From the NCBI GenBank assembly GCA_902490735.1, contig CABUFC010000008.1, positions 1 through 42,365 on the forward strand: a stretch of 42,365 bases of DNA. The letters are read 5' to 3'. Position numbers and translations under genes: made by a program. The notes under the pieces were generated by a model. It was not told the origin of the DNA. It saw only the letters and a list, made by a program, of their open reading frames with translations, and ran no database searches. Shown one piece after another: positions 7,463 through 14,349 of the stretch; position 1 is the first letter of the stretch, and the number at the start of each line of letters is the position of its first letter. This stretch comes from an uncultured Oscillospiraceae bacterium. GTDB lineage: Bacteria; Bacillota; Clostridia; Oscillospirales; Acutalibacteraceae.

Positions 7463-7813
7463 ATGGGAAAACCGAAAATCAAACAGATATTATTAATTTG
7501 CTTAATAGTATATTTTATTTTTGTTGCTATAGTGATAGTTTTATTTCATTATGTGCAAAACAATCCAATTGATAAAGTTTCAATGACATATATATGGCAC
7601 AACACCGATATACAAAATCAATATGGTGAAATCGTATCTGTTGGCAGAAATGTTTTACTAAAAAGAACAAAAAATGGATCAACTATTAAGTCACCCTATA
7701 TTATCGAAACAAAAACAAATCGAGTAAAGGTGTATGTTACACTTATTCAAACCGACAAACAGTTAAACGCAGTTTCTTATGAAGTAATTGAAGTGAGGCC
7801 AAATGAAAGTTAA
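7463..7813 (+). CDS. Membrane-anchored small protein, Coa1/Tim21-like fold suspected
   Basis: The product has 116 aa: a short basic N-terminus, one membrane helix (about residues 8-30), then about 85 extracytoplasmic residues. The soluble part, with NTDIQNQYGEIVSVGRNVLL and a following beta strand, resembles the cytochrome-oxidase assembly factor Coa1 family proteins found beside RDD and toxin genes in Gram-positives. The call is by eye only. SD AAGGAGAAG lies before the ATG. It overlaps the next gene by 11 bp, so the two form a translational pair. Confidence 0.5.
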   Translation: MGKPKIKQILLICLIVYFIFVAIVIVLFHYVQNNPIDKVSMTYIWHNTDIQNQYGEIVSVGRNVLLKRTKNGSTIKSPYIIETKTNRVKVYVTLIQTDKQLNAVSYEVIEVRPNES

Positions 7814-8177
7814 AAGATTATTAGCTGGCTTGATTGATTTTTATATTATTTGTTTTTTATGCACTGCTTTTATAGGTGTTATAACGTGGGGAAAATTGAA
7901 TGTTACGCCGTTAACTATAATTTTGTTTATTCTTTTGTTCGTTTTACTTCAACTTATAAAAGATTGTGTGTTTAAAAATGCAAGTATTGGAAAAAGGATT
8001 TTTAAAATTAAAATTATAAAAACGGATGAAACAAAACTGACTCTTACCGATATTGTAAAAAGAAATATTCCCTTTGTTTTGTTTATAGGTTTAGAAGTGA
8101 TTATATTAGTATTTAATTATCAACGATTAGGCGATGTTTGGGCAAAAACATTAGTTGTTAATACTCTTGAACGGTAA
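7803..8177 (+). CDS. RDD-family membrane protein
   Basis: This 124-aa protein shows RDD-family marks. RLLAGLIDFYII (residues 5-16) supplies the Arg and Asp of the first helix. NASIGKRIFKIKIIKTD is the conserved segment after helix 2, and the third conserved Asp is in QRLGDVWAKTLVV. Three membrane helices are visible. Function in the family is mostly unknown; some members take part in transport. Here it overlaps the membrane-anchored gene upstream, suggesting a joint membrane role, possibly immunity. Confidence 0.75.
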   Translation: MKVKRLLAGLIDFYIICFLCTAFIGVITWGKLNVTPLTIILFILLFVLLQLIKDCVFKNASIGKRIFKIKIIKTDETKLTLTDIVKRNIPFVLFIGLEVIILVFNYQRLGDVWAKTLVVNTLER

Positions 8178-8199
8178 CATATCAAGAGTTAATATAATG

Positions 8200-8257
8200 C
8201 CAATATTCTTCACAAGTCTGGGGGGAGGGAATTTAAATTAGGTTTAAACTAAAAAAA
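8200..8257 (+). repeat. Seam leader with AUU start, copy A
   Basis: Contains TTCTTCACAAGTCTGGGG, an SD (GGGGGAGGGA), then ATT (8237) and codons for RFKLKK. The same block occurs at 9660-9732 and 14084-14156. Homology continues into the first codons of three different genes. Confidence 0.7.
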
Positions 8258-8992
8258 TCGCCCAATTATAAACAACCAAAGGATAATACAAATAATTGTG
8301 AATTTTTTGAATACTTAAATCAAAAGTATATACTATTGCAAAAACAGTATGCTGATTCTTTTCAGGAGTTGCAAGCATTTGTTGACTTAAATGCATATAG
8401 GAAGGAATATTCAAAAGGTGGAGTCACTCTTCATCGCGGTTATTACTCCCCAAGCTCTTTGGATTTGGTTGTAGGAGGTTGCAATAGAGGCAAGCTTATA
8501 AAAGGCCTCCCAAAGAACAACTCATATGATTATGAATACATATTTGACGGCAAAGACAATTTAATCTGCACTAAAAAGTATAGTGATGAATTTGAAAGCG
8601 TTTTTAGATGTATTGCTATCGAATTTCTTGTGTACGAACAAAACAGAGTATTATCTTTTACATTTGATCTATTAAACAACTATACTGAACTTTCTTTTAT
8701 TTCAGAATGTCAATACAATGACGATATATTATTAAGATATGAAAGTGCTCTTTGCTACGAAGGAAACGATTGTATAGAAATTAATGTTGAAATTCCTGAA
8801 TATGCAGATCACTTGTTAAAATCGGTTTGTTCATATCGTTATAATCCTTTTAATAAAATGTTAGACCAAAACAAATTTGTTTTTTTTAGAGACATGGATG
8901 GTTATTTGTCAACATATACTATTGAACAGCTTGATAAGCAAGATGCAAGTCATGACACAAAATTATATAAAGTCAATGTGAAACGCAAGTAG
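8237..8992 (+). CDS. Hypothetical cytoplasmic protein with apparent AUU start
   Basis: From ATT 8237 the frame encodes 251 aa; the first alternative start is a TTG at 8336 with no SD. GGGGGAGGGA (8221-8230) is spaced for ATT, and the first residues (x-RFKLKK) are shared with two other genes that use the same leader. In-frame stops lie just upstream, so no longer start is possible. The body has no membrane segment, many aromatic and acidic residues, and strings such as YHRGYYSPSSLDLVV-like beta structure (the region around HRGYYSPSSLDLVVGG). No family recognised. It is followed by terminator/promoter module copy 2. Confidence 0.55.
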   Translation: MRFKLKKSPNYKQPKDNTNNCEFFEYLNQKYILLQKQYADSFQELQAFVDLNAYRKEYSKGGVTLHRGYYSPSSLDLVVGGCNRGKLIKGLPKNNSYDYEYIFDGKDNLICTKKYSDEFESVFRCIAIEFLVYEQNRVLSFTFDLLNNYTELSFISECQYNDDILLRYESALCYEGNDCIEINVEIPEYADHLLKSVCSYRYNPFNKMLDQNKFVFFRDMDGYLSTYTIEQLDKQDASHDTKLYKVNVKRK

Positions 8993-9027
8993 AGCACAAA
9001 AAAACGGCTCTGTATCAATTTTATTCA

Positions 9028-9061
9028 ATAAAAAGACAGCTTTTAACGGCTGTCTTTTTTT
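9028..9061 (+). terminator. Rho-independent terminator, module copy 2
   Basis: AAAAGACAGC pairs with GCTGTCTTTT across a short loop (TTTTAACG), with a T-run. It is the same terminator as at 5380-5413 with a changed loop. Confidence 0.8.
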
Positions 9062-9096
9062 GTGAAAATAGCGTTTGTCGAACGGTGTCGAAACTG

Positions 9097-9125
9097 TTGA
9101 CATTTTATGCTATCAACACTATAAT
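9097..9125 (+). promoter_or_regulatory. Strong sigma-A promoter, module copy 2
   Basis: TTGACA (9097-9102), 17 bp, TATAAT (9120-9125), identical to the promoter at 5449 including the spacer. Upstream is TCGAACGGTGTCGAAACTG. SD AAAGGCGG follows at 9132-9139. Confidence 0.85.
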
Positions 9126-9147
9126 AAAATCAAAGGCGGTCATTAAA

Positions 9148-9582
9148 ATGAAAAAATTATTTTTTTGTATAATTTTATCGTTTGCAGTTTTTTATCTAAG
9201 CGGATGCAGTTATGATTTGAATGTTAAAATGAACAATAGTATGCCCAATATTGAAATTCAAGAAACAGAAAAATATGATATTGATTGGGATCAACTTGAA
9301 TTTCCTGTAGATTTAAACTTGGATTTTTTGCATACAATAAAACCGTTGAAAACAAATGATGATGCTAAGAATATAGCGTATACTTTGTTAGAAAAGTGCC
9401 ATGAAGAAGGAATGCCTACAACATATAAGTTTTTAACAGGTATAGTACATTCTACAAGTGATAATATTTGGGTGTTTCAATATACAACGGACATGGATAT
9501 TTGGGTTGAATCCGAAACCTTTCATGTGGCGATAGATGGCAATGAATGCACCTTAATAAAGGCATGGGTGGAAGAAGGATAG
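9148..9582 (+). CDS. Lipoprotein, small, immunity-like
   Basis: The protein has 144 aa. The start at 9148 is chosen because the promoter ends at 9125 and SD AAAGGCGG precedes it; a longer in-frame start at 9085 lies upstream of the promoter. It has a type II signal peptide (MKKLFFCIILSFAVFYLSGC, lipobox LSGC). The mature part contains DDAKNIAYTLLEKCHEEG and ends in beta strands (VWVFQY-like, FHVAIDGNECTLIKAW), which recalls NTF2/PepSY-like immunity domains, but that is weak. A surface lipoprotein could protect against a toxin acting outside the membrane. Confidence 0.65.
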   Translation: MKKLFFCIILSFAVFYLSGCSYDLNVKMNNSMPNIEIQETEKYDIDWDQLEFPVDLNLDFLHTIKPLKTNDDAKNIAYTLLEKCHEEGMPTTYKFLTGIVHSTSDNIWVFQYTTDMDIWVESETFHVAIDGNECTLIKAWVEEG

Positions 9583-9696
9583 AGAACACTATAATTGTTT
9601 TCAAAATTTAAAAAAGAAAATAATTTAATATTTCATAATTATTGTATTAATTGATTCTTGGTCGATATTATTCACAATTATGGGGAGGAAATTTAA
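9583..9696 (+). repeat. AT-rich seam with leader copy B
   Basis: The stretch ends in TCGATATTATTCACAATTAT followed by GGGGAGGAA, the SD of the next gene. The ATTCACAA and GGGGAGG parts are shared with 8200-8257 and 14084-14156. No terminator seen. Confidence 0.5.
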
Positions 9697-10185
9697 ATTA
9701 GATTTAAACTAAAAAAATGGCTAGCGTTAATTTTGCTTTTTCTTTGTATGGTCTTTTTTGTTAATCTTTGTAGCTGTTCAAAGATAAATGCTTCTGAAAA
9801 ATATCGGGTAAAATTTGAAGATTGTTTAATCAATGAAAATCAAGTCGAATTAAGAAAAATTTTTGATTTCGAATTTGATAGAGCTTATGTTTTTAAGGAT
9901 GCATATCTGGATGGAATAAGTTTCTGTAAAAAGTATAATTTGGATTTAAATATCGATGAAGTCAAAGAAACTTATCACGAAGAAATCCGGAGAATTGTAT
10001 TTGTTGATAAGGCCGGAAATTTTATATTTGAATTTCAGTATGCATCTGGGAAAAACCTAATTCCTCAAGAAGAAGGCATGATTGTTTATCCGACTACTGT
10101 TGTTAAAAGGACTATGGATACCCAAATAAGCAACAGATATATTATATTTGAGTTTTTAGATGTGAAGGCAGAAGACTATTATTGA
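9697..10185 (+). CDS. Lipoprotein with apparent AUU start, immunity-like
   Basis: From ATT 9697 the frame gives 162 aa and a textbook signal peptide: RFKLKKWLALILLFLCMVFF, then VNLCSC as a lipobox. The SD GGGGAGG (9682-9688) is spaced 8 nt before ATT. The next possible start, TTG 9733, would delete the basic n-region and has no SD, so ATT is preferred. A stop at 9694-9696 blocks any longer start. The mature part is acidic and aromatic with repeated E/D-x-F patterns (FDFEFDRAYVFKDAY). No family recognised. Confidence 0.6.
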   Translation: MRFKLKKWLALILLFLCMVFFVNLCSCSKINASEKYRVKFEDCLINENQVELRKIFDFEFDRAYVFKDAYLDGISFCKKYNLDLNIDEVKETYHEEIRRIVFVDKAGNFIFEFQYASGKNLIPQEEGMIVYPTTVVKRTMDTQISNRYIIFEFLDVKAEDYY

Positions 10186-10237
10186 TGGTGTCTTATATGG
10201 TTACGATTGGAGCTGTGGATACACCGAAGTGAGGTAG
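10181..10237 (+). pseudogene. Possible 3' stump of a toxin tip
   Basis: IDGVLYGYDWSCGYTEVR ends at TAG 10235-10237, 2 bp before the next SD-led start. It is short (18 codons) and overlaps the end of the preceding gene. It is listed because its position copies the tip-immunity spacing seen elsewhere here. Confidence 0.2.
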
Positions 10238-10239
10238 CT

Positions 10240-11283
10240 ATGAAAAAAGCATTGTTCTTTTTAATGTCACTTCTATTAATACTATTAACCGGCTGTTCTA
10301 ACGGAACAGTTAAGTCAAACGATAATATTTCATTGTCAACACCTGTAGATTTATCATTAACAACATCCTCAAATGTATCATCAGCGGAATCCAATGAATT
10401 ATCAGTAGCGCAAATATATAATATAGTAAAAGATTATGATTATTGGTATTATCAATGGGACGGAACCGTTAAAGCATTTAAAAATAGTGATGAATTTTCA
10501 TTGCCAGGGGAAAAATATATTGGAGATGTTCAATTTTTTGATGGATGGATATATTATGTAAAATCGTATAGTGATTTTAGTTACGATTTTGACATTTTCC
10601 GTGTTAGACCAAACGGCGAGGATTGTTCTGTTGTTTTAAATTCTTCCGTTTTTAAAGATGAAGTAAATAGTTCATTTCGCAGTTTAACTATTGTTGATGG
10701 CTATATGTACATTCACTTAGCCATTGGGCTTTATCGTTACAACTTAAAGTCGCGTGAACTTGAAATAATTGATGGTGATGTTGGAATCTATCATATTTCA
10801 AATAACCGATTATATTTCATAGGTCACGCAAGAAGAGACTTTACTATATATGTTATGGATCTTAAAACCAAGAAGACGAAGATTTTGCTTGGCGATGGAA
10901 TTTACGGTCGTGACAAAAAACCTCCTGAATTGTATTATAGCAATTTCATTTTTATCAATGACGTAATGTATTATACAAAGAGAATAATTCGAGAAGACGA
11001 TTTTTATCTTGTCGAACTTTACAGCTATAAAAACGGAAAAAGCACGTTGATAGATAATGCTGCTGCCGATATTGATGAGTATTCGCTTTTTGAATATGAA
11101 GGAAAGCTATATTATGTGGTAGGCAAAACAACCCATGTACTGAAAAAATACGATCCGAAGACAAGGAAAGTATCAAAAATAATAGAGTTAAAAGATTATA
11201 GCGGCGGGCATAGGATAATCAACAATGTGTTTTATTACTATGATACTTCGCAAAACGAGCGTCAGGTTAAGATAGATAATTAA
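10240..11283 (+). CDS. Lipoprotein with DUF5050-like beta-propeller
   Basis: This 347-aa protein starts at ATG 10240 with GTGAGG as SD; an in-frame start at 10207 is further from any SD. Signal peptide MKKALFFLMSLLLILLTGC (lipobox LTGC) is followed by a Ser/Asn-rich linker. It then has repeating blades of the type FDGWIYYVK, VDGYMYI, NNRLYFIG, NDVMYYTKR, EGKLYYVVG spaced about 45-50 residues, the pattern of DUF5050-like six-bladed propellers. Genes at 14350 and 15463 have similar structure but are membrane anchored. The role is unknown; here it is likely a surface immunity or binding protein. Confidence 0.7.
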   Translation: MKKALFFLMSLLLILLTGCSNGTVKSNDNISLSTPVDLSLTTSSNVSSAESNELSVAQIYNIVKDYDYWYYQWDGTVKAFKNSDEFSLPGEKYIGDVQFFDGWIYYVKSYSDFSYDFDIFRVRPNGEDCSVVLNSSVFKDEVNSSFRSLTIVDGYMYIHLAIGLYRYNLKSRELEIIDGDVGIYHISNNRLYFIGHARRDFTIYVMDLKTKKTKILLGDGIYGRDKKPPELYYSNFIFINDVMYYTKRIIREDDFYLVELYSYKNGKSTLIDNAAADIDEYSLFEYEGKLYYVVGKTTHVLKKYDPKTRKVSKIIELKDYSGGHRIINNVFYYYDTSQNERQVKIDN

Positions 11284-11347
11284 TCAAATCGGTATTGACT
11301 TTTGCAATAGTCAATGCCATTGACGTGATCACAGCAAAACAGGCTAA
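11284..11347 (+). other. Short seam, nothing firm
   Basis: This contains CAATGCCATTGACGTG-type imperfect inverted bases and no ORF or promoter that I can support. It leads straight into the remnant that starts at 11348. Confidence 0.3.
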
Positions 11348-11575
11348 ACACGTCAAAATTATTCACATTACTTATGGGGAAGGGTATTAAAAAAGGTAAC
11401 GAATAAGGGAATTGAAAATCTAATACAAAAAGCCATTAAAAAAAGGTCTTGGGAAACATTGAAAAATGGTGTTTCCCAAATCACATATCGTTATGGTGGC
11501 GAGATAATTACTGTTACAGGTAAAATAATAGATGGCATTTTTAAAGTTGGGGATGCCTGGGTAAACCACAAATAG
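11348..11575 (+). pseudogene. Headless toxin-tip remnant
   Basis: The frame is open from 11348 (after TAA 11345-11347) to TAG 11573-11575, about 75 codons, with no SD-led start. Its end, VSQITYRYGGEIITVTGKI and then IDGIFKVGDAWVNHK, reads like the compact beta end of a secreted nuclease-type polymorphic toxin tip. The next gene starts 11 bp later and looks like a typical immunity protein. The upstream bases ATTATTCACATTACTTATGG carry the seam motif, so the cut probably happened there. Confidence 0.55.
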
Positions 11576-11586
11576 GAGATTGTATC

Positions 11587-12030
11587 ATGACTGATCAAAT
11601 AATTCAATTTATTCAAGATACTAAATTTGAGCAAGCATATTTATTAATGCGCGCATTGCCTTTAGAAAGCAAATGGGAAATAATAAGTGATGATTTGTAT
11701 TACGAAGATCCTAAACTTGTTTATGCATTTTTATTATATTTAATTTCAATAGATGACAATGAAGCTGAATGGCACTATTTTTGTTGTTTGTATCTTATAT
11801 ACTGTAACCCTTTTTTTGATGATTCAATGAGACTTGCGTCGTGGCATATAAAGCAGGCGATAAAATTAAATCCAACAAATATTGATTACAAAGAACAAGT
11901 CATTACCGTTTTCTATTCTTTTCCTGAATGGTATTTTTCATTTGAAGATTTTTATCAATATGCTGAGGATGTGTTGAAAATCGAACCGGATAATTTAGAT
12001 GCAAAAAATATATTATTAGACAAGTCTTAA
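11587..12030 (+). CDS. Helical TPR-like immunity protein
   Basis: The protein has 147 aa, is cytoplasmic and nearly all helical. It starts FIQDTKFEQAYLLMRALPLE and contains WHIKQAIKLNPTNIDYKEQV and a later EDVLKIEPDNLDAKNILL, both TPR-like. This form (LMRALPLE near the N-terminus, LNP and EPDN in the repeats) is common for immunity proteins beside Rhs and WapA-like tips. GGAG at 11575-11578 is the SD. It follows a toxin-tip remnant by 11 bp. Confidence in the immunity role is good, the exact family is not named. Confidence 0.7.
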   Translation: MTDQIIQFIQDTKFEQAYLLMRALPLESKWEIISDDLYYEDPKLVYAFLLYLISIDDNEAEWHYFCCLYLIYCNPFFDDSMRLASWHIKQAIKLNPTNIDYKEQVITVFYSFPEWYFSFEDFYQYAEDVLKIEPDNLDAKNILLDKS

Positions 12031-12042
12031 TGACATTTATAG

Positions 12043-12216
12043 CCATATAAATCTAAGGTGGTTTTTATTCAAAATCAAATTGCTAAATATGGTTTAAAAG
12101 ATGGTAATATAAAAACATATTTTGATGATCCACGTGATCAAGAAATGATCAGATATGGTTATCATCTATATTGGGATGCAAATAATAAATATTCTTATTA
12201 TAAACCTATTCTGTAA
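12043..12216 (+). pseudogene. Headless toxin-tip remnant
   Basis: The frame is open from after TAG 12040-12042 to TAA 12214-12216, about 57 codons, reading IQNQIAKYGLKDGNIKTYFD, DPRDQEMIRYG and YHLYWDANNKYSYYKPIL. The TAA overlaps the ATG of the next gene (TAATG). No SD-led start. The aromatic end is typical of toxin tips, and the coupled next gene has the shape of an immunity protein. Confidence 0.5.
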
Positions 12217-12920
12217 TGAGGAAAAAACTAATGATTATATTATTAATTTTATCTATTCTGCCCATGCTATGTGTTTTGCCTGCCAAAATATTAGGATATA
12301 CCTTAATTGTTAATTTTACATTATATGGAATATTGCTTGATGTGCTTTCGCTGACTGCCTTGATTCTATCGGTTAAAAAAGGAAAACTCGCGCCGGTGGC
12401 ATTGCATGTTTTAGTGCCTATAGCTATGTTTTTTTCAGGATTGGTAATAATACTTTTCAATGATAGTGTGATTGATGCTTCCTTTACAGGTTTAACTTTT
12501 TTTGCAGCGATTGTTTTAAGCGGTGTATCTGCAGTTATGGCAATTAAAACACAAGGCGTAGTACCATGTATAATTGCAGGTGTATTATCTGGAATTTTGG
12601 CTTTAGTGTTTTTGCAAGCTTCTTTATTTATTCTTGCCATGGGTTTTGGTGTAAGCTCCGAAAAAGTATTAGTCTCAAAAATTTCACCGCAAAAAAGCTA
12701 TCGGGCAGAAATTGTGGTTATATCTGATGGCGCTCTAGGTGGCGATACAATAGTTAGAGTTAATAAAACTGATCCTTATATTGATTGTATTTTGTTTAAG
12801 TTAAAAAAAGATTATGAGATTGTATTTAGCGATGATTGGAATAAATCTGGTGAAACCTCTATCGAATGGGTAAATGAACGCTGCCTTAAAATTAATGATG
12901 CAGAGTTTATAGTCAAATAA
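12216..12920 (+). CDS. Polytopic membrane immunity-like protein (DUF5412-like tail)
   Basis: The 234-aa product has about five membrane helices in residues 5-148, then a beta-rich domain. That domain includes SPQKSYRAEIVVISDGALGG and TSIEWVNERCLKIND, resembling the DUF5412-type domain seen in Gram-positive immunity proteins (S.DGKY.AEV...GALGGDT). The start overlaps the stop of a toxin-tip remnant as TAATG and has no SD, so its translation would depend on coupling to the remnant or to a full tip. Confidence 0.6.
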   Translation: MRKKLMIILLILSILPMLCVLPAKILGYTLIVNFTLYGILLDVLSLTALILSVKKGKLAPVALHVLVPIAMFFSGLVIILFNDSVIDASFTGLTFFAAIVLSGVSAVMAIKTQGVVPCIIAGVLSGILALVFLQASLFILAMGFGVSSEKVLVSKISPQKSYRAEIVVISDGALGGDTIVRVNKTDPYIDCILFKLKKDYEIVFSDDWNKSGETSIEWVNERCLKINDAEFIVK

Positions 12921-12974
12921 TGCTGTGAATTATATTTACAGCATTTATGGGGGAAGTATGGAAAAAACAAATAG

Positions 12975-13115
12975 CCTAAAAAGGGAGAAAAAGCTGAAGA
13001 TTTTGCTAAACGGATATTAAATGACAAATATGGAAAAGGGAAATGGAAAAATGGGCCAGGTTCTGAGTTTAGTCAAATAAAAAAATGGGCACAAAGATCG
13101 TTAGGATTAAAATAG
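12975..13115 (+). pseudogene. Headless toxin-tip remnant
   Basis: The frame opens after TAG 12972-12974 and ends at TAG 13113-13115. It reads KKGEKAEDFAKRILNDKYGK, then GKWKNGPGSEFSQIKKWAQR. A C-terminus with KYG-G-GPGSE-IKKW is common in Rhs and other polymorphic toxin tips, though I cannot give its family number. Upstream bases TTTATGGGGGAAG resemble the seam motif at 11373. The next gene starts 9 bp after the stop. Confidence 0.6.
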
Positions 13116-13124
13116 GAGGGTGTT

Positions 13125-13568
13125 ATGAAATATGCATACAAGTTTGAACACAAACGCTTAATGGAAGTTAACAAAGAAACTGGAGAAAAGATTTATAACA
13201 CCAAATTGCTCGGGTTTTTTCAATCAGAAGAAGAATGCAAACAGTTAATTCTTGAATATTTAAAACAACCTGGTTTTATAGATTGCCCTAATGATTTTAT
13301 TGTAGAAAAAGTTGAAGCGGATGTTAATGAGTTTAACGATATACCAGGCGAATTTGAATCATCGGTATTTTATTTGGCACACGAATGGTATGACGGCGAG
13401 TTTGATTATGTAACAGATTTGGGATATTATTCAACGGAAGAACTTGCGAAAAAAGCGCAAATCAGGTATCAACTCGACACTAATTTCATTGAGCATCCTG
13501 AAGGATTTTGCATTTCAAAATATATAATTGGTGAATGTGAATGGAAAGAAGGATTTATATACGATTAG
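13125..13568 (+). CDS. Duplicated-domain immunity-like protein
   Basis: This 147-aa acidic cytoplasmic protein consists of two similar halves. Each has Y-x-F/L-x-H near the start, then a turn with GFFQSEEECK or GYYSTEELAK, then a helix, then GFIDCPNDF or NFIEHPEGF and a final strand. The pattern resembles DUF7336-type small domains (by eye). SD AGGAGGG at 13114-13120. It directly follows a toxin-tip remnant, so immunity is the likely role. Confidence 0.65.
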   Translation: MKYAYKFEHKRLMEVNKETGEKIYNTKLLGFFQSEEECKQLILEYLKQPGFIDCPNDFIVEKVEADVNEFNDIPGEFESSVFYLAHEWYDGEFDYVTDLGYYSTEELAKKAQIRYQLDTNFIEHPEGFCISKYIIGECEWKEGFIYD

Positions 13569-13669
13569 GTAGAGAGCAAGAAAGAAGCACAGGGGATGGA
13601 TATTATGCACATTATCATGATGCTAACCACAAATTCCATGTTTGGTATGGCGGCAAGATACGTTACTAA
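13568..13669 (+). pseudogene. Headless toxin-tip remnant
   Basis: From the last base of the previous gene the frame reads GREQERSTGDGYYAHYHDAN and HKFHVWYGGKIRY, stopping at TAA 13667-13669. The STGDGYY-HYHDA-HK-H-WYGG-I signature is a well conserved toxin-tip end in many Rhs/YD proteins. It has no start of its own. The next gene starts 11 bp after the stop. Confidence 0.6.
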
Positions 13670-13680
13670 TGGTGATAGCA

Positions 13681-14049
13681 ATGCATATTTATTTAGAAGA
13701 TTTAGTTTGTTATATTGATAGCTATTCATCTGCATTTTTCAATCCAACAACATATAAATTTTATTATAAAAACGAGTTGTCTCCAAATGTTTGCTCTTCA
13801 GATATGCTACAAGTGCCTAAAGTTGAAGAACTAACAATAATTTACGAGTTTATCAAAAAATATCCTGCTTTACATAATAAACCTATTTATCGTATGAGAG
13901 ATATATCAATTGATAGGTTTTATAAAGAGATACACAAGTATGGACTTTATGATGCTTGGATTGATTTTCGTTTTGATTTTTTGAATAACTTTGCATCGAA
14001 TTGGTGCTATTTAAACAATATAAAATTTACAAATAAACACAGTAGATAA
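13681..14049 (+). CDS. Small cytoplasmic immunity-like protein
   Basis: The protein has 122 aa from ATG 13681, preceded by GGTGAT; another in-frame ATG at 13669 overlaps the remnant's stop (TAATG). I prefer 13681 because MHIYLEDLVCYID resembles the start of the UPF0158-like family, whose pattern (I-x-LEDIV near the N-terminus, later YEFIKKYP and RDISIDRFYKEIHKYGLYDAW) fits in part. No membrane segment. It pairs with the WYGG toxin-tip remnant. Confidence 0.55.
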   Translation: MHIYLEDLVCYIDSYSSAFFNPTTYKFYYKNELSPNVCSSDMLQVPKVEELTIIYEFIKKYPALHNKPIYRMRDISIDRFYKEIHKYGLYDAWIDFRFDFLNNFASNWCYLNNIKFTNKHSR

Positions 14050-14083
14050 ATGAGTTGAAGAATTAATACAATTTTCAGAGAAA

Positions 14084-14156
14084 TAAATATTTCACAAATT
14101 TGGGGAGTGAGCTTGAATTATATTTAAACTAAAAAAATGGATAGCGTTAATGCTGT
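14084..14156 (+). repeat. Seam leader with AUU start, copy C
   Basis: The bases ATTTCACAAATTTGGGGAG, then ATT (14117) and codons for FKLKKWIAL, match copies at 8200 and 9660. Codon-level similarity to the 9697 gene continues through TGGxTAGCGTTA. Confidence 0.65.
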
Positions 14157-14344
14157 CTGTAGTTTTACTAGTTCAAAGCGTAATGGTTAACGCTAATGCC
14201 GAGGAAATAGCGGATAAGCCTGAATTTGAGATTACAAGTTCAGCCGCAAAAGGATCAGAGTATTGTCATTATAGTCATCGTTATAATAGCTTATTCAGCA
14301 CCGTATTTATTGGGAATAATTCTTCTTGGAGGCACATCTCGTAA
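14117..14344 (+). pseudogene. Frameshifted secreted/membrane protein behind AUU leader
   Basis: From ATT 14117 the frame encodes a signal peptide (FKLKKWIALMLSVVLLVQSV, then VMVNANA) and a short mature part that ends at TAA 14342-14344. The next phase over, from about 14250, encodes a strong membrane helix (SIVIIVIVIIAYSAPYLLGI) followed by a basic tail. Removing one A from the AAAA run near 14249 would join signal peptide, linker (EITSSAAK) and helix in one frame. The stop frame has no hydrophobic segment after the signal. I read this as a recent frameshift, or a sequencing error, in a gene whose end is cut by the next gene. Confidence 0.5.
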
Positions 14345-14349
14345 GTTTT

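Noticed and set aside
12206..12640. 144-codon antisense frame
   Set aside because: It lies wholly opposite a credible membrane protein and has no start signals.
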